Shown one piece after another: positions 9,967 to 17,607 of a stretch of 48,785 nt of DNA (positions are counted from its first letter, which is position 1; each line of letters opens with the position of its first letter). A model generated the notes under the pieces. It searched no databases, was not told the DNA's origin, and worked only from the letters and a program-made list of their open reading frames with translations. The position numbers and the translations under genes were made by a program. The stretch comes from Mesorhizobium sp. BR1-1-16 (GTDB taxonomy: Bacteria > Pseudomonadota > Alphaproteobacteria > Rhizobiales > Kaistiaceae): contig NZ_JAIUIE010000020.1 in assembly GCF_020165495.1 (NCBI RefSeq), positions 1-48,785 on the forward strand, written 5' to 3'.

Positions 9967-10980
9967 CTAGCCCAGCGCCGCTTCGATCGCCGCGCGGTCG
10001 AGCCCCCGTTCGCCGATCACCACAAGCCGGCCCGTCTCGCCACCGGCCGCGAAATAGGTCTCGACGCGCGGCCCGACCGCCTGCACCACGGCCGGCAGCG
10101 GCTTGCCCGTCACGCTGGCACGGCCCTTGATGCGTAGCACGCCTGGCAAGGCCATGGCGCGGGCAATACTGGCTCCGAGCGCCTCAATCGAAGCGGCAAC
10201 GGGCGCCCGAACCGTGAAGCTGTCGAAATCGTCGTGGTCATGTTCCTCACCTTCGAGGTCATGATGGCTCTTGCGCTCGAAAGCATCGTCCTCCGCGGCA
10301 GCGCCAATGCCCAGCAGCACCTCAACCGGCAAGTCGCCCTTCTCCGCATGGACACTGCGAGCCGCCGGACGGGCTTCGCGGCGGACGAGCGCCTCGACCT
10401 CGGCGAGCGCCCCGGCATCAATGAGGTCGGTCTTGGACAGAACGATCAAATCGGCGCAGGAGAGCTGATCCTCGAAGAGTTCCTCGATCGGGTCCTCATG
10501 ATCGACCGATGGATCGGCGATCCGCTGCGCTGTCACCGCCGCTTCGTCATGCGCAAAACGGCCATCGGCGACAGCGGCGGCATCGATCACCGTCACGACG
10601 CCATCGATGGTGACCCGGTGACGGACTGACGGCCATGTGAATGCGCGCACCAGCGGCTGCGGCAGCGCGAGGCCAGATGTTTCGATGACGATATGCTCGG
10701 GCGCCGGCTCGCGGGCGAGCAGCATTTCCATGGTCGGCAGGAAATCGTCGGCGACCGTGCAGCAGATGCAGCCGTTCGTCAGTTCAACGACCGTGTCGGG
10801 CTTGCACGCGTCATCGCCGCAATCGGACAACAGGCCGCCATCAAAGCCCATATCGCCGAACTCGTTGACGATGAGCGCGATGCGGCGTCCGTTCGACTGG
10901 GCGATGAGATTGCGGATGAGCGTCGTCTTGCCGGCGCCAAGAAAGCCGGTGACGATCGTGGCGGGAATGCGGTCGGTCAA
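9967..10980 (-). CDS. cobW: CobW-type GTPase metallochaperone
   Basis: G3E-family GTPase (COG0523), thought to deliver Co(II) for corrin metallation. P-loop GFLGAGKTT lies at about residues 12-20, the metal-binding CxCC motif is in NGCICC (Cys71, 73, 74), and a His/Asp-rich stretch SHHDLEGEEHDHDDFD precedes the C-terminal CobW_C domain. The 337-residue length fits. The start is a TTG whose codon overlaps the cobP stop (TTGA). Its place between CbtA/CbtB (predicted cobalt transporter) and CobN (chelatase) supports cobalt as the cargo. Confidence 0.95.
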   Translation of the reverse strand: MTDRIPATIVTGFLGAGKTTLIRNLIAQSNGRRIALIVNEFGDMGFDGGLLSDCGDDACKPDTVVELTNGCICCTVADDFLPTMEMLLAREPAPEHIVIETSGLALPQPLVRAFTWPSVRHRVTIDGVVTVIDAAAVADGRFAHDEAAVTAQRIADPSVDHEDPIEELFEDQLSCADLIVLSKTDLIDAGALAEVEALVRREARPAARSVHAEKGDLPVEVLLGIGAAAEDDAFERKSHHDLEGEEHDHDDFDSFTVRAPVAASIEALGASIARAMALPGVLRIKGRASVTGKPLPAVVQAVGPRVETYFAAGGETGRLVVIGERGLDRAAIEAALG

Positions 10981-11525
10981 AGCTGCAACTCCGGAGCGGG
11001 TTTGAGCCGCAGCGGCTGGCCGGCTGCGACAAGAATGACTTGGGACGCCGCGGCGGCGACGATCTGGTTGAGCCGGCCCTGGGCATCGGCGAAACGCCGG
11101 GCCAGCGCATTGATCGGCACGATCCCGGCGCCGACCTCATTGCTGACGAGAACGAGCGGACCTGTCGCCTGCGACAAGTACGAGGCGAGCGCCTTGCCCT
11201 CGGCCTCGACATCGCGATCCGCCTCGATGAGATTGGACAGCCACAGCGTCAAGCAGTCGACAAGCACGACCGCATCCTCCGACGCGGCCGTCTCAAGCGC
11301 CGCGACGAGAGCGAGTGGCTCCTCGACCGTCGTCCAGCCGGCGTCAGAGCGCATCCGTTGATGCGCCGCGATCCGCGCGGCCATCTCTTCGTCCCGCGCC
11401 TCGGCCGTTGCCACATAGACCGGCACCAGCCCCGTGCCGAGCGCCAGGCGCTCCGCAAACCGGCTCTTGCCGGAACGGGCGGCGCCGATGATCAGCGCCG
11501 TCCGCTGCGGGACGTCGGTGCTCAT
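10977..11525 (-). CDS. cobP: Bifunctional adenosylcobinamide kinase / guanylyltransferase
   Basis: CobU/CobP family enzyme that phosphorylates adenosylcobinamide and then forms adenosylcobinamide-GDP. P-loop GAARSGKS is at residues 14-21, with VLVDCLTLWLSNL, VLVSNEVGAGIVPINALAR and FADAQGRLNQIVA following. The open frame extends upstream to 11789, but that part is low-complexity Arg/Ala sequence overlapping cbtA. The ATG at 11525 overlaps the cbtA stop as ATGA and gives 182 residues, normal for the family. It overlaps cobW by 4 bp. Confidence 0.94.
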   Translation of the reverse strand: MSTDVPQRTALIIGAARSGKSRFAERLALGTGLVPVYVATAEARDEEMAARIAAHQRMRSDAGWTTVEEPLALVAALETAASEDAVVLVDCLTLWLSNLIEADRDVEAEGKALASYLSQATGPLVLVSNEVGAGIVPINALARRFADAQGRLNQIVAAAASQVILVAAGQPLRLKPAPELQL

Positions 11526-12262
11526 CCGGGCGCGCGCGACAGGCGCTGGTAGAACCACGCCGAGGACAGCCCGGCCAACGACCAGAGCAGCGCGCTTGCC
11601 ACCAGCGAGGCCACGACGAACTCCGCGCCGAGCGCCGCCGGATAGGCCGCCTCCAGCGTCGGCGGCTGCGGCGCGCCGATGACATGCGGCACGATGGCGA
11701 GCATGACACCGAGCAGCTTGAGGAGATAGCCTCGCGCGAAGACGACGAGACCGAGCGCGACGGCCGAGGCCGCGGCCGTGCCGAGCCACCAGAACTGGCG
11801 CGAGCCGATTTCGGCTGGGGCCGTGCCTGGCAATTCCGGTGCGAGACCAAGCGCCGGCATCAGGCTCGCTGCGAAGAAGCCGCCAAGCCCCCAGAGCACG
11901 CCGCGCCGGGCGTCGATCGGATCGCCTTTCAGCGTCATGACGCCGAGCAGGATGGCGGAAACGGCAACGCCCATGAGCAGATTGGCCAGCAGCGTATAGG
12001 CCGAACGCTCGAAGCCGTCGGCCGGCTGCCAGGCATTGCCATCGTGATGATGCGCCTCGCTGGCCGCTGCGGCGCCGTGGTCATGCGTCGCCATCGACAT
12101 GGCGGGAGTTGGCGCAGCCTCAGGCGCCGGAGCCTCCGCGGCCTGTTCATAGGTTTCGCCGTGAAGAATCAGCGGCTCGGTGGTGACGAACTGCACGGCG
12201 GTCAGAATAACGCCCACGAGCAATCCAGCGCCGAAGGCGCTCAAAACGATCGATTTCAGCAT
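11522..12262 (-). CDS. cbtA: Predicted cobalt transporter subunit CbtA
   Basis: CbtA-family membrane protein, 246 residues, with an N-terminal membrane segment (IVLSAFGAGLLVGVILTAV) and several further hydrophobic helices. A His-rich loop at about residues 54-74 (ATHDHG, EAHHHDGNAW) could bind metal. The family is a predicted B12-regulated cobalt uptake system found beside CbtB, whose gene is immediately upstream here. Position behind the cobalamin riboswitch and coupling to cobP support this. Transport activity is inferred from family and context only. Confidence 0.9.
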   Translation of the reverse strand: MLKSIVLSAFGAGLLVGVILTAVQFVTTEPLILHGETYEQAAEAPAPEAAPTPAMSMATHDHGAAAASEAHHHDGNAWQPADGFERSAYTLLANLLMGVAVSAILLGVMTLKGDPIDARRGVLWGLGGFFAASLMPALGLAPELPGTAPAEIGSRQFWWLGTAAASAVALGLVVFARGYLLKLLGVMLAIVPHVIGAPQPPTLEAAYPAALGAEFVVASLVASALLWSLAGLSSAWFYQRLSRAPG

Positions 12263-12273
12263 GATGCACCCCG

Positions 12274-12462
12274 TCAGTGGCAGGGCAGGCCGAACGCGTG
12301 ACGCGTGTCATGCGTCGCGTTGTGGATCTGGCTCGGCGCGGCAAAGCCGGTCGCGAGGAAGACCACGAGCCCGAAGGCGAGCGCAGCAAATCCGGCAGCG
12401 AAACGTGTCGCAGCCAGCGGCCGGCCGGAAATGGACGGGGAGGAAGCAGTCGAAGCGTTCAT
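12274..12462 (-). CDS. cbtB: Predicted cobalt transporter subunit CbtB
   Basis: A 62-residue protein with one membrane helix (FAAGFAALAFGLVVFLATGF) and the diagnostic His-rich C-terminus HNATHDTRHAFGLPCH, the likely metal-binding tail of CbtB. It is the first gene of the cob operon, with an AAGGAG Shine-Dalgarno sequence (12468-12473) 5 bases before the ATG. The cobalamin riboswitch lies directly upstream. Only 11 bases separate it from cbtA. Confidence 0.92.
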   Translation of the reverse strand: MNASTASSPSISGRPLAATRFAAGFAALAFGLVVFLATGFAAPSQIHNATHDTRHAFGLPCH

Positions 12463-12473
12463 GTCGTCTCCTT

Positions 12474-12492
12474 GGCCGTCCCACCGACGGCC
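12474..12492 (-). promoter_or_regulatory. Hairpin abutting the cbtB Shine-Dalgarno
   Basis: Perfect 7-bp stem GGCCGTC/GACGGCC with a 5-base loop lies between the riboswitch aptamer and the AAGGAG of cbtB and touches the latter. It has no U-run, so it is a candidate for the translation-controlling part of the riboswitch rather than a terminator. The alternative pairing partner was not worked out. Confidence 0.4.
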
Positions 12493-12504
12493 GGCTCGAG
12501 TTCC

Positions 12505-12703
12505 ATGCGCTGGCTGGTCTCCTGGCTTGCGGGTCGCAGCTTCCTCGACGCCTTCCCGGTTTCCCAGTGGCCTTCATGCGAGGTCGCTCACCGCTCACAG
12601 TTGCGGGGGCAGCTCCGGTTTCCGAGCCCCGTCAGGGTCACTCGTCACCGGATTCCCATTTCATCCCCCAGGGTCTCAGACCCATCGGGGGAACCAGTGC
12701 AAT
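12505..12703 (-). ncRNA. Cobalamin riboswitch
   Basis: Read on the minus strand, the region contains the conserved B12 box GCTGCCCCCGCAACTG (within about 12593-12617), the upstream element AATCCGGTG, the later segment GCCACTGGGAAACCGGGAAGG and the 3' element AGCCAGGAGACC. These appear in the order of the cobalamin aptamer. It lies between a candidate promoter and cbtB, so high adenosylcobalamin should repress cbtB through cobQ. The ends given are approximate (+/- 10 bases). Confidence 0.95.
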
Positions 12704-12708
12704 AAACA

Positions 12709-12737
12709 ACGCTAGTGCCGTTCGCCGCGCCGCGCAA
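12709..12737 (-). promoter_or_regulatory. Candidate promoter of the cob operon
   Basis: On the minus strand, TTGCGC (12737-12732) and TAGCGT (12714-12709) are separated by 17 bases. They are placed so that transcription would begin at the 5' edge of the riboswitch. Both boxes are imperfect matches to the housekeeping consensus. Confidence 0.4.
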
Positions 12738-12748
12738 GGCGGCACGAC

Positions 12749-13006
12749 TTATTCCGCGGGTGTCACGGCACGGCCGCGAAAACGCGCCCAGCGGCGCGCG
12801 AGGCGGACGTCCCATTTGCGTCGAAAACGGCGGATGCGCGGAAAATCATGCGACAGCACGATCAGCCCCACCGGCAGCATCCAGATCCCGAGCACAGGGA
12901 GGAACGAGAACACGCCCCCGGCCACGAAGGCACCGCCGATCCCCACGCGAAGGAGGCGGCTCTGCGGCAGCTTGATCGACTTCTTGCCAAACCGGATCGA
13001 TGGCAT
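12749..13006 (-). CDS. Small membrane protein, function unknown
   Basis: An 85-residue protein with a central hydrophobic hairpin: RVGIGGAFVAGGVFSFLPVL and GIWMLPVGLIVLSHD around a Pro/Gly turn, followed by an Arg-rich C-terminus (RIRRFRRKW, RRWARF). The arrangement recalls small PGPGW-type putative transmembrane proteins, but the exact motif is absent, so no family is claimed. It is transcribed toward the cob operon but ends before its promoter. A positively charged tail next to a membrane hairpin suggests an inner-membrane protein with a cytoplasmic C-terminus. Confidence 0.7.
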   Translation of the reverse strand: MPSIRFGKKSIKLPQSRLLRVGIGGAFVAGGVFSFLPVLGIWMLPVGLIVLSHDFPRIRRFRRKWDVRLARRWARFRGRAVTPAE

Positions 13007-13216
13007 GGGGCGGGCGAGGCTCGCGGTTCACAAAATTTGACTATTGTTAGCGGATCGCGACTGCCGCCCGCAAGCGCCGAGCGCAGAAACAGCCGATGGC
13101 GACTGGCCGCCCCACCCGGTTTTGCGCTGCGGCCGGCGATCTGACCCGGCGCCATTTCATGCTGCGCGACGACCCGGACTGCATCGGAATTTCGACAAAT
13201 GACCGCCCAAAACGAT

Positions 13217-13249
13217 CAAGGGGCTGAGCCTATCCGGCTCAACCCCTTG
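13217..13249 (-). terminator. Terminator of tRNA-Asn
   Basis: A 14-bp inverted repeat (13217-13230 with 13236-13249) with one mismatched position that can form G-U, and a 5-base loop. On the minus strand it is followed by ATCGTTTTG. It begins 8 bases after the tRNA-Asn 3' end, as expected for a Rho-independent terminator. Confidence 0.8.
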
Positions 13250-13256
13250 AAGAATC

Positions 13257-13332
13257 TGGCTCCGCGAGTTGGACTCGAACCAACGACCCGGTGATTAACA
13301 GTCACCTGCTCTACCAACTGAGCTATCGCGGA
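13257..13332 (-). tRNA. tRNA-Asn (GTT)
   Basis: 76 bases including an encoded CCA. The acceptor stem TCCGCGA/TCGCGGA is perfect, the D-arm has AGCTCAGTTGGTAGAGC, anticodon loop CTGTTAA gives GTT, and the T-arm has GTTCGAGTC. All arms can be read. Confidence 0.97.
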
Positions 13333-13781
13333 ACAGCACGTCTCGTGCCGCGGGCGTCGCTATAGCAAAGGCTTGATCGGCTTGCAAAGCCTTAAAATGG
13401 CGAAAGCCACCCGCCATCCACAGGCGCGGCCGCAGATCCCGGCTAAATGGCGCGGCGGCACGATGCCAGGGACGGTCGATCTCGCGGATCGTCGGAATTT
13501 CGTCGACCCGAGGGTTCGACCTGCACTGTGCCTCCGACAAGAGACGTCACGAAGCCAAGAGCGCGCCGACGGGTCGCAGCCGAGATGCGTAGATGACCAC
13601 ACTCCCAGCCACAGACGGCTTCGGGATAGCCTGTCATTGCCCTGTCATCCACAGCTCGCCAAGCGCTCGGATTGAGTGTTGACGCTGCCAACGCGGCGCT
13701 GTACGTAACTGCCGCCGAACGCAATCCGGCTGCGCAACATTTACCGCGCTTCAGGATAAGGCCGTAACAGGCTGATGCGAT
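13333..13781. other. Gene-poor spacer between tRNA-Asn and tRNA-Gln
   Basis: No convincing coding frame was found. The only long frame runs antisense through tRNA-Gln and owes part of its length to it. The sequence just before 13782 must hold the tRNA-Gln promoter, but no clear boxes were identified. No repeat was noticed. Confidence 0.6.
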
Positions 13782-13855
13782 TGGGGAATAGTTTAATGGT
13801 AGAACAGCGGACTCTGACTCCGCTAGTCTTGGTTCGAATCCAGGTTCCCCAGCCA
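13782..13855 (+). tRNA. tRNA-Gln (CTG)
   Basis: 74 bases including encoded CCA. Acceptor stem TGGGGAA/TTCCCCA, D-arm with AGTTTAATGGTAGAAC, anticodon loop CTCTGAC giving CTG, and T-arm GGTTCGAATCC. It reads the CAG codon, the favoured Gln codon in GC-rich genomes. Confidence 0.97.
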
Positions 13856-14417
13856 CCTTCCTGAAATCGGCGCTCAACGCCTCGAATACCGGCTCGCAAA
13901 CCAGCGCGACACCAAGTCCGAAGCAGCGGTCGATGGTGCGCAATCGTTTAGCGCTTGAGGCGGTCGCGCCAGTGCGCAGCACCCGGATGCAGCCGCAGTC
14001 GATGTCGGCCAGACGGTTGATAAACGGGGCGATCGCCGACAGCGTCGGCGGCAGGTTATGAGATCAGCAGCCGTACTCCAGGACCGGTTGATCAACTGAG
14101 CTGTGCCTTATGTGACGCGGCCGACATGTCGACCCGCCCCTGCCGAAACCAGCCGGCTTCCCCCTAGGCGCCTCGGCGGTGTAGCGCACCGCAGCGACAG
14201 CCCTCGCCTCATTATGCAGAGCCTTATCAAGGTCTTGGGGCGGCTTGCTCTGTTGAGCCGTTCTGAAACGCCCTCGGTTTGAACTGCACGACGCCCCACG
14301 AATGAAGTGTGCCTGGATTAGGGCTCAAGCCGGCGCGGGAGCCAGCAAAACGCGAAGCCGTTCCGTCGTCGAAGCGAGCGCCGGCCTGACGCCTCCCTAG
14401 CGGCTCCGCTTCTTGAC
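13856..14417. other. Gene-poor region after tRNA-Gln, possible coding remnant
   Basis: No intact gene. On the minus strand, 14063-13862 gives an uninterrupted, plausible-looking peptide (APFINRLADIDCGCIRV, then TIDRCFGLGVALVCEPVFEA), but it runs into tRNA-Gln and lacks a sensible start or end. It may be a decayed gene fragment or chance. The rest (14100-14417) shows nothing recognisable. Confidence 0.4.
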
Positions 14418-14437
14418 ACGTTATGCTAATATAACGT
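14413..14437 (+). promoter_or_regulatory. Operator (and -35 box) of the CUT1 sugar transporter operon
   Basis: A perfect 7-bp inverted repeat ACGTTAT/ATAACGT with a 6-base spacer occupies 14418-14437. It is AT-rich in a GC-rich setting. A consensus -35 box TTGACA (14413-14418) touches its left arm, so a bound repressor would block RNA polymerase. A 17-base core (14420-14436) recurs in inverted orientation at 19746-19762 with 14 of 17 matches. The likely ligand is the GntR/FCD regulator encoded at 17608-18369. Confidence 0.7.
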
Positions 14438-14526
14438 ACGCCTGTCTGGCCGGGCGGAGAGATCAAAGCGCGCGCCAAGAATGCGCCTCGCATGCGATGC
14501 CGGCTGTGATCCAGGGAGGATTGAAG

Positions 14527-15765
14527 ATGCAGTTGAGCACACTGGCTCGCGCAGCCGCGGCTGCGCTCGCGCTGGCCTTCGGCGGCGTGGCGGCCGAGGC
14601 GGCACCGGTCGAGCTGACCTTCGCGAATGCGCTGTCGCTGCCCCAGGTCGAGCCCTATCAGAAGGCGATCGACGAGTTCAACGCCGCCAATCCCGACATC
14701 CATGTCACGATGCTGAATGCGCCGTGGTCGGAATACTGGCAGCAGCGGCAGGTCGATACCGCCTCCGGCAAGCTGCCCGACGTGTGGCTGTTCGTGCCCG
14801 GCTTCGGCGCACAGTGGCTCTATGGCGACCAATTGCTGCCCCTCGACGACTACATCGCTAAGGATCCCGGCATCAACCTGCCCGACGCCAATCAGACCAT
14901 GCTCAAATACATGACGCTGAACGGCAAGCTCTACGGCATCGGCTACGACTTCAACGGCGTCGCGATCTTCTACAATCCGGCCCTCTTCGAGGAAGCCGGC
15001 GTTCCGCTGCCCAAGGATGGCTGGACGACGGACGATTTCGCCAATGCGGCGAAGACGATCAGCACGAAGCTGTCCAAGGATGGCCGCAAGGTCTGGGGCC
15101 TCGCCGGCATCGGCACCGACTGGGTGCTCGACGGCTGGTATCGCGCCTTCGGCACGACGATGATCGGCGCGGACGGGAAATACGACGCCAACAATGACGC
15201 TGGACGCGCCACGATCCAGTTCTTCGCCGACATGGTGAAGGACGGCGTGGCCCCCATTCCGGACCAGAAGGACTCGTCCGGCCAGGCCCAGTCGCTGTTC
15301 ATCTCGGGCAATCTCGCGATGGCCCTCGGCGTCGGTCACACAGTGACAATCCTCGACGATGCCGGTGTCGACTACAACATTGCTCGGCTGCCCGTTGGCC
15401 CTGCGGGTCAGGCCGGCGTCGGCCTCGGCGGCTCCTATGTGATTTCCGCTGCGACGCCCCATAAGGACGAGGCCTTCAAGTTCCTCTCCTACATCACCAG
15501 CGGCCCGGTGCTCGCCAAGGTCGTGACGACGGGCGTACCAGCGCGTGAGTCGGCGTGGTCGAACCTCTCGGAGCACATGGCGGACTTCGCCAAGAAGATC
15601 CAGGGCTTCGCCGCGTTCAACGCCCCCAAAGGCTCGTTCCAGGTGATGGACCTGCAGAACCAGGTTCTGTCCGGCGTCTGGAACGGCTCCGTCGACGTCC
15701 CGACCGCCATGAACGACCTGACGCAGAAGGCCGATGCCGCGCTCGCCGCGGCCGCAGGCAACTGA
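14527..15765 (+). CDS. Sugar ABC transporter substrate-binding protein (CUT1)
   Basis: A 412-residue extracellular solute-binding protein of family 1 (SBP_bac_1). It starts with a Sec signal peptide (LARAAAAALALAFGGVAAEA), and the mature part begins APVELTFANALSLP. Typical elements are FNAANPDIHVTM, LPDVWLFVPGFG, YGIGYDFNGVAIFYNPALF and SYVISAATPHKDEAFKFL. The frame is open from 14413, but the ATG at 14527 follows AGGGAGGA at good spacing and gives the signal peptide. It is the first gene of an operon with two permeases. Substrate is unknown; sugar oligomers, polyols or inositol derivatives fit the neighbouring dehydrogenases. Confidence 0.93.
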   Translation: MQLSTLARAAAAALALAFGGVAAEAAPVELTFANALSLPQVEPYQKAIDEFNAANPDIHVTMLNAPWSEYWQQRQVDTASGKLPDVWLFVPGFGAQWLYGDQLLPLDDYIAKDPGINLPDANQTMLKYMTLNGKLYGIGYDFNGVAIFYNPALFEEAGVPLPKDGWTTDDFANAAKTISTKLSKDGRKVWGLAGIGTDWVLDGWYRAFGTTMIGADGKYDANNDAGRATIQFFADMVKDGVAPIPDQKDSSGQAQSLFISGNLAMALGVGHTVTILDDAGVDYNIARLPVGPAGQAGVGLGGSYVISAATPHKDEAFKFLSYITSGPVLAKVVTTGVPARESAWSNLSEHMADFAKKIQGFAAFNAPKGSFQVMDLQNQVLSGVWNGSVDVPTAMNDLTQKADAALAAAAGN

Positions 15766-15782
15766 CCGAGCCGAAGCCCGGC

Positions 15783-15818
15783 CGGGCGGCCGACGACCTG
15801 AAGTCGTCCGGCCGCCCG
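15783..15818 (+). terminator. Intercistronic stem-loop after the binding-protein gene
   Basis: A long GC-rich hairpin with about 15-bp arms and one bulged C around a 4-base loop, followed by GATCCTTTCT. It lies between the binding-protein stop and the permease start. Such structures often protect binding-protein mRNA and reduce read-through into permease genes; here that is inferred from position. Confidence 0.6.
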
Positions 15819-15851
15819 ATCCTTTCTCCTCCACCACAAGGAAGACGGGGC

Positions 15852-16772
15852 ATGTCCGTGCTGGCAGCCGAGAATGCATCCGAGCGGCGGAGCGGTTTCT
15901 TCGCGCGGATGTCCCGCGAGGAAGCTGCTGCCTGGCTGTTCCTCGTCCCCTCGCTGATCCCGTTCGTCATCTTCACGCTGATCCCGGCGGTCGCGACCTT
16001 CGTCCTGACCTTCTACCAATGGGACTTCATCGGCGCGCCGCGCTATGTCGGGCTCAAGAACTGGATCGACCTGTTTTCCGGCGGGGTGGCGGGCTACAGC
16101 GTGATGGTGACGCTGCTCTTCGCGGCGATCACCCTGCCCTGCTCGCTCGGCCTCGGTCTCGCCCTCGCGATGGCCCTCGATCGTATGCCCTTCGGCAAGA
16201 TCGTGTTCCGCTCGATCTTCTTCATGCCGATCGTGACGTCGCTGGTAGCGATCTCCTTCGTGTTCCAGAACATGTTCGCGACCGAGACGGGACTGATCAA
16301 TTACGGCCTCAGGCTGGTCGGGCTCGGGCCTGTGGCGTGGCTGACCTACCCGGGTATGGCGATCGTCTCCGTGTCGATCATGATGGTCTGGTCCATGACC
16401 GGCCTCGCCATGCTGATCTACCTCGCCGGCCTGCAACAGATCGATCGCGCGCTGCTCGAGGCGGCGGCGCTCGACGGCGCCAGCCCCTGGCAAAGCTTCT
16501 TCCATGTCGTCCGGCCACTGCTCGCCCGCTCGACGCTCTTCCTCGTCGTGACGCAGACAATCTCGGTCCTGCAGACCTTCGAGGCCGTCTATGTGCTCAC
16601 CAATGGCGGCCCGGGTCAGGCGACCACGACCATCGGGCTCTTCATCTACAAGTCGTCCTTCCGCAATTTCGATGTCGGCAGCGGCACGACCGCCTCAATG
16701 GCGCTGTTCGGCCTGATGCTGCTCGTCACGATCTTCCAGCTGCGGATGCAGAAGAGGGTGCTCAATGTCTAG
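15852..16772 (+). CDS. Sugar ABC transporter permease 1 (MalF/UgpA type)
   Basis: A 306-residue inner-membrane permease with six apparent membrane segments. The cytoplasmic EAA loop (ALLEAAALDGASPWQSFFHV) docks the ATPase. The ATG at 15852 follows an AAGGAAG Shine-Dalgarno sequence; the longer open frame upstream overlaps the binding-protein gene. The end overlaps the second permease by 8 bp. It forms the MalF-like half of the importer with the product of 16765-17586. Confidence 0.94.
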   Translation: MSVLAAENASERRSGFFARMSREEAAAWLFLVPSLIPFVIFTLIPAVATFVLTFYQWDFIGAPRYVGLKNWIDLFSGGVAGYSVMVTLLFAAITLPCSLGLGLALAMALDRMPFGKIVFRSIFFMPIVTSLVAISFVFQNMFATETGLINYGLRLVGLGPVAWLTYPGMAIVSVSIMMVWSMTGLAMLIYLAGLQQIDRALLEAAALDGASPWQSFFHVVRPLLARSTLFLVVTQTISVLQTFEAVYVLTNGGPGQATTTIGLFIYKSSFRNFDVGSGTTASMALFGLMLLVTIFQLRMQKRVLNV

Positions 16773-17586
16773 GTCGAGGACAGTCGAGATCCTTCGCTAC
16801 GTCTTCGTGCTGATCATCGCGGCGATCTTCCTCTTGCCGTTCGTCTGGATGGCGTCGCAATCACTGAAGGCCCTTGGCCAGTATTATGCGCTGCCACCCC
16901 AGATCATCCCGACGAAGATCCGCTGGGACAACTACACCAAGATCTTCGCCAATTACGGCGTCATGGCCGCGGCCATCAACAGCCTGATCGTCGCCGTGGC
17001 GGTGACGGCAATCCAGCTCGTGACGGCCTCGATGGCCGGCTTCGCCTTCGCAACGCTGAAATTCCGCTTCAGCCGCGCCACCTTCCTCGTCCTGCTGACC
17101 CAGACCATGCTGCCCGTCGCGGTGGTTTTGATCCCGATGTTCAAGGTCGTCCAGGCGCTCGATCTCGTCGGCACCTACTGGGGCATGATCCTGCCCTTCG
17201 CCTTCACGGCCTATGGCACGTTCCTGATGACGCAGTATTTCCTCGGCATTCCAAAGGAAATCTTCGAGGCCGCGCGCGTCGATGGCGCATCCTTTTTCCG
17301 CATCTGGTACCAAATCTACCTGCCGCTCGCCCCCGCCGGGCTGGCGACGCTCGGCGCGCTCTGCTTCGTCTATTATTGGAACTCGCTGCTGTGGCCGCTG
17401 CTCATCTCGGCCGGATCGGGAACGCAGACGCTGCCCGTTCTGCTGGCACAAATGGTCGGCATCAGCGCCTCGAGCCCGCAATTAGTGATGGCGGGCGCCG
17501 CCTTCGCGGTGTTCGTGCCGCTCTGCCTGTTCCTCGCGCTGCAGCGCTTCTTCGTGGCGGGCGTGGTCTCGGGCAGCGTCAAATAG
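16765..17586 (+). CDS. Sugar ABC transporter permease 2 (MalG/UgpE type)
   Basis: A 273-residue permease with six membrane segments and the EAA loop EIFEAARVDGASFFRIWYQI. The start overlaps the 3' end of the first permease, indicating translational coupling. No ATPase gene follows. Instead the convergent GntR gene ends 21 bases downstream. CUT1 importers without a local ATPase usually share one encoded elsewhere. Confidence 0.94.
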   Translation: MSRSRTVEILRYVFVLIIAAIFLLPFVWMASQSLKALGQYYALPPQIIPTKIRWDNYTKIFANYGVMAAAINSLIVAVAVTAIQLVTASMAGFAFATLKFRFSRATFLVLLTQTMLPVAVVLIPMFKVVQALDLVGTYWGMILPFAFTAYGTFLMTQYFLGIPKEIFEAARVDGASFFRIWYQIYLPLAPAGLATLGALCFVYYWNSLLWPLLISAGSGTQTLPVLLAQMVGISASSPQLVMAGAAFAVFVPLCLFLALQRFFVAGVVSGSVK

Positions 17587-17607
17587 ACTGGGTGGCGGAG
17601 CTCATGC

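Noticed and set aside
13443-13982. 179-codon minus-strand open frame
   Set aside because: It reads through tRNA-Gln; the stretch EPGFEPRLAESESAVLPLNY is the familiar translation of an antisense tRNA, not a protein.
14084-14104. tRNA-like snippet AGCTCAGTTGATC on the minus strand
   Set aside because: Only the D-arm-like bases match; no acceptor, anticodon or T-arm can be built around it.
14227-15879. 550-codon minus-strand open frame
   Set aside because: Antisense of the sugar-binding protein gene, whose signal peptide, ribosome-binding site and motifs are clear.
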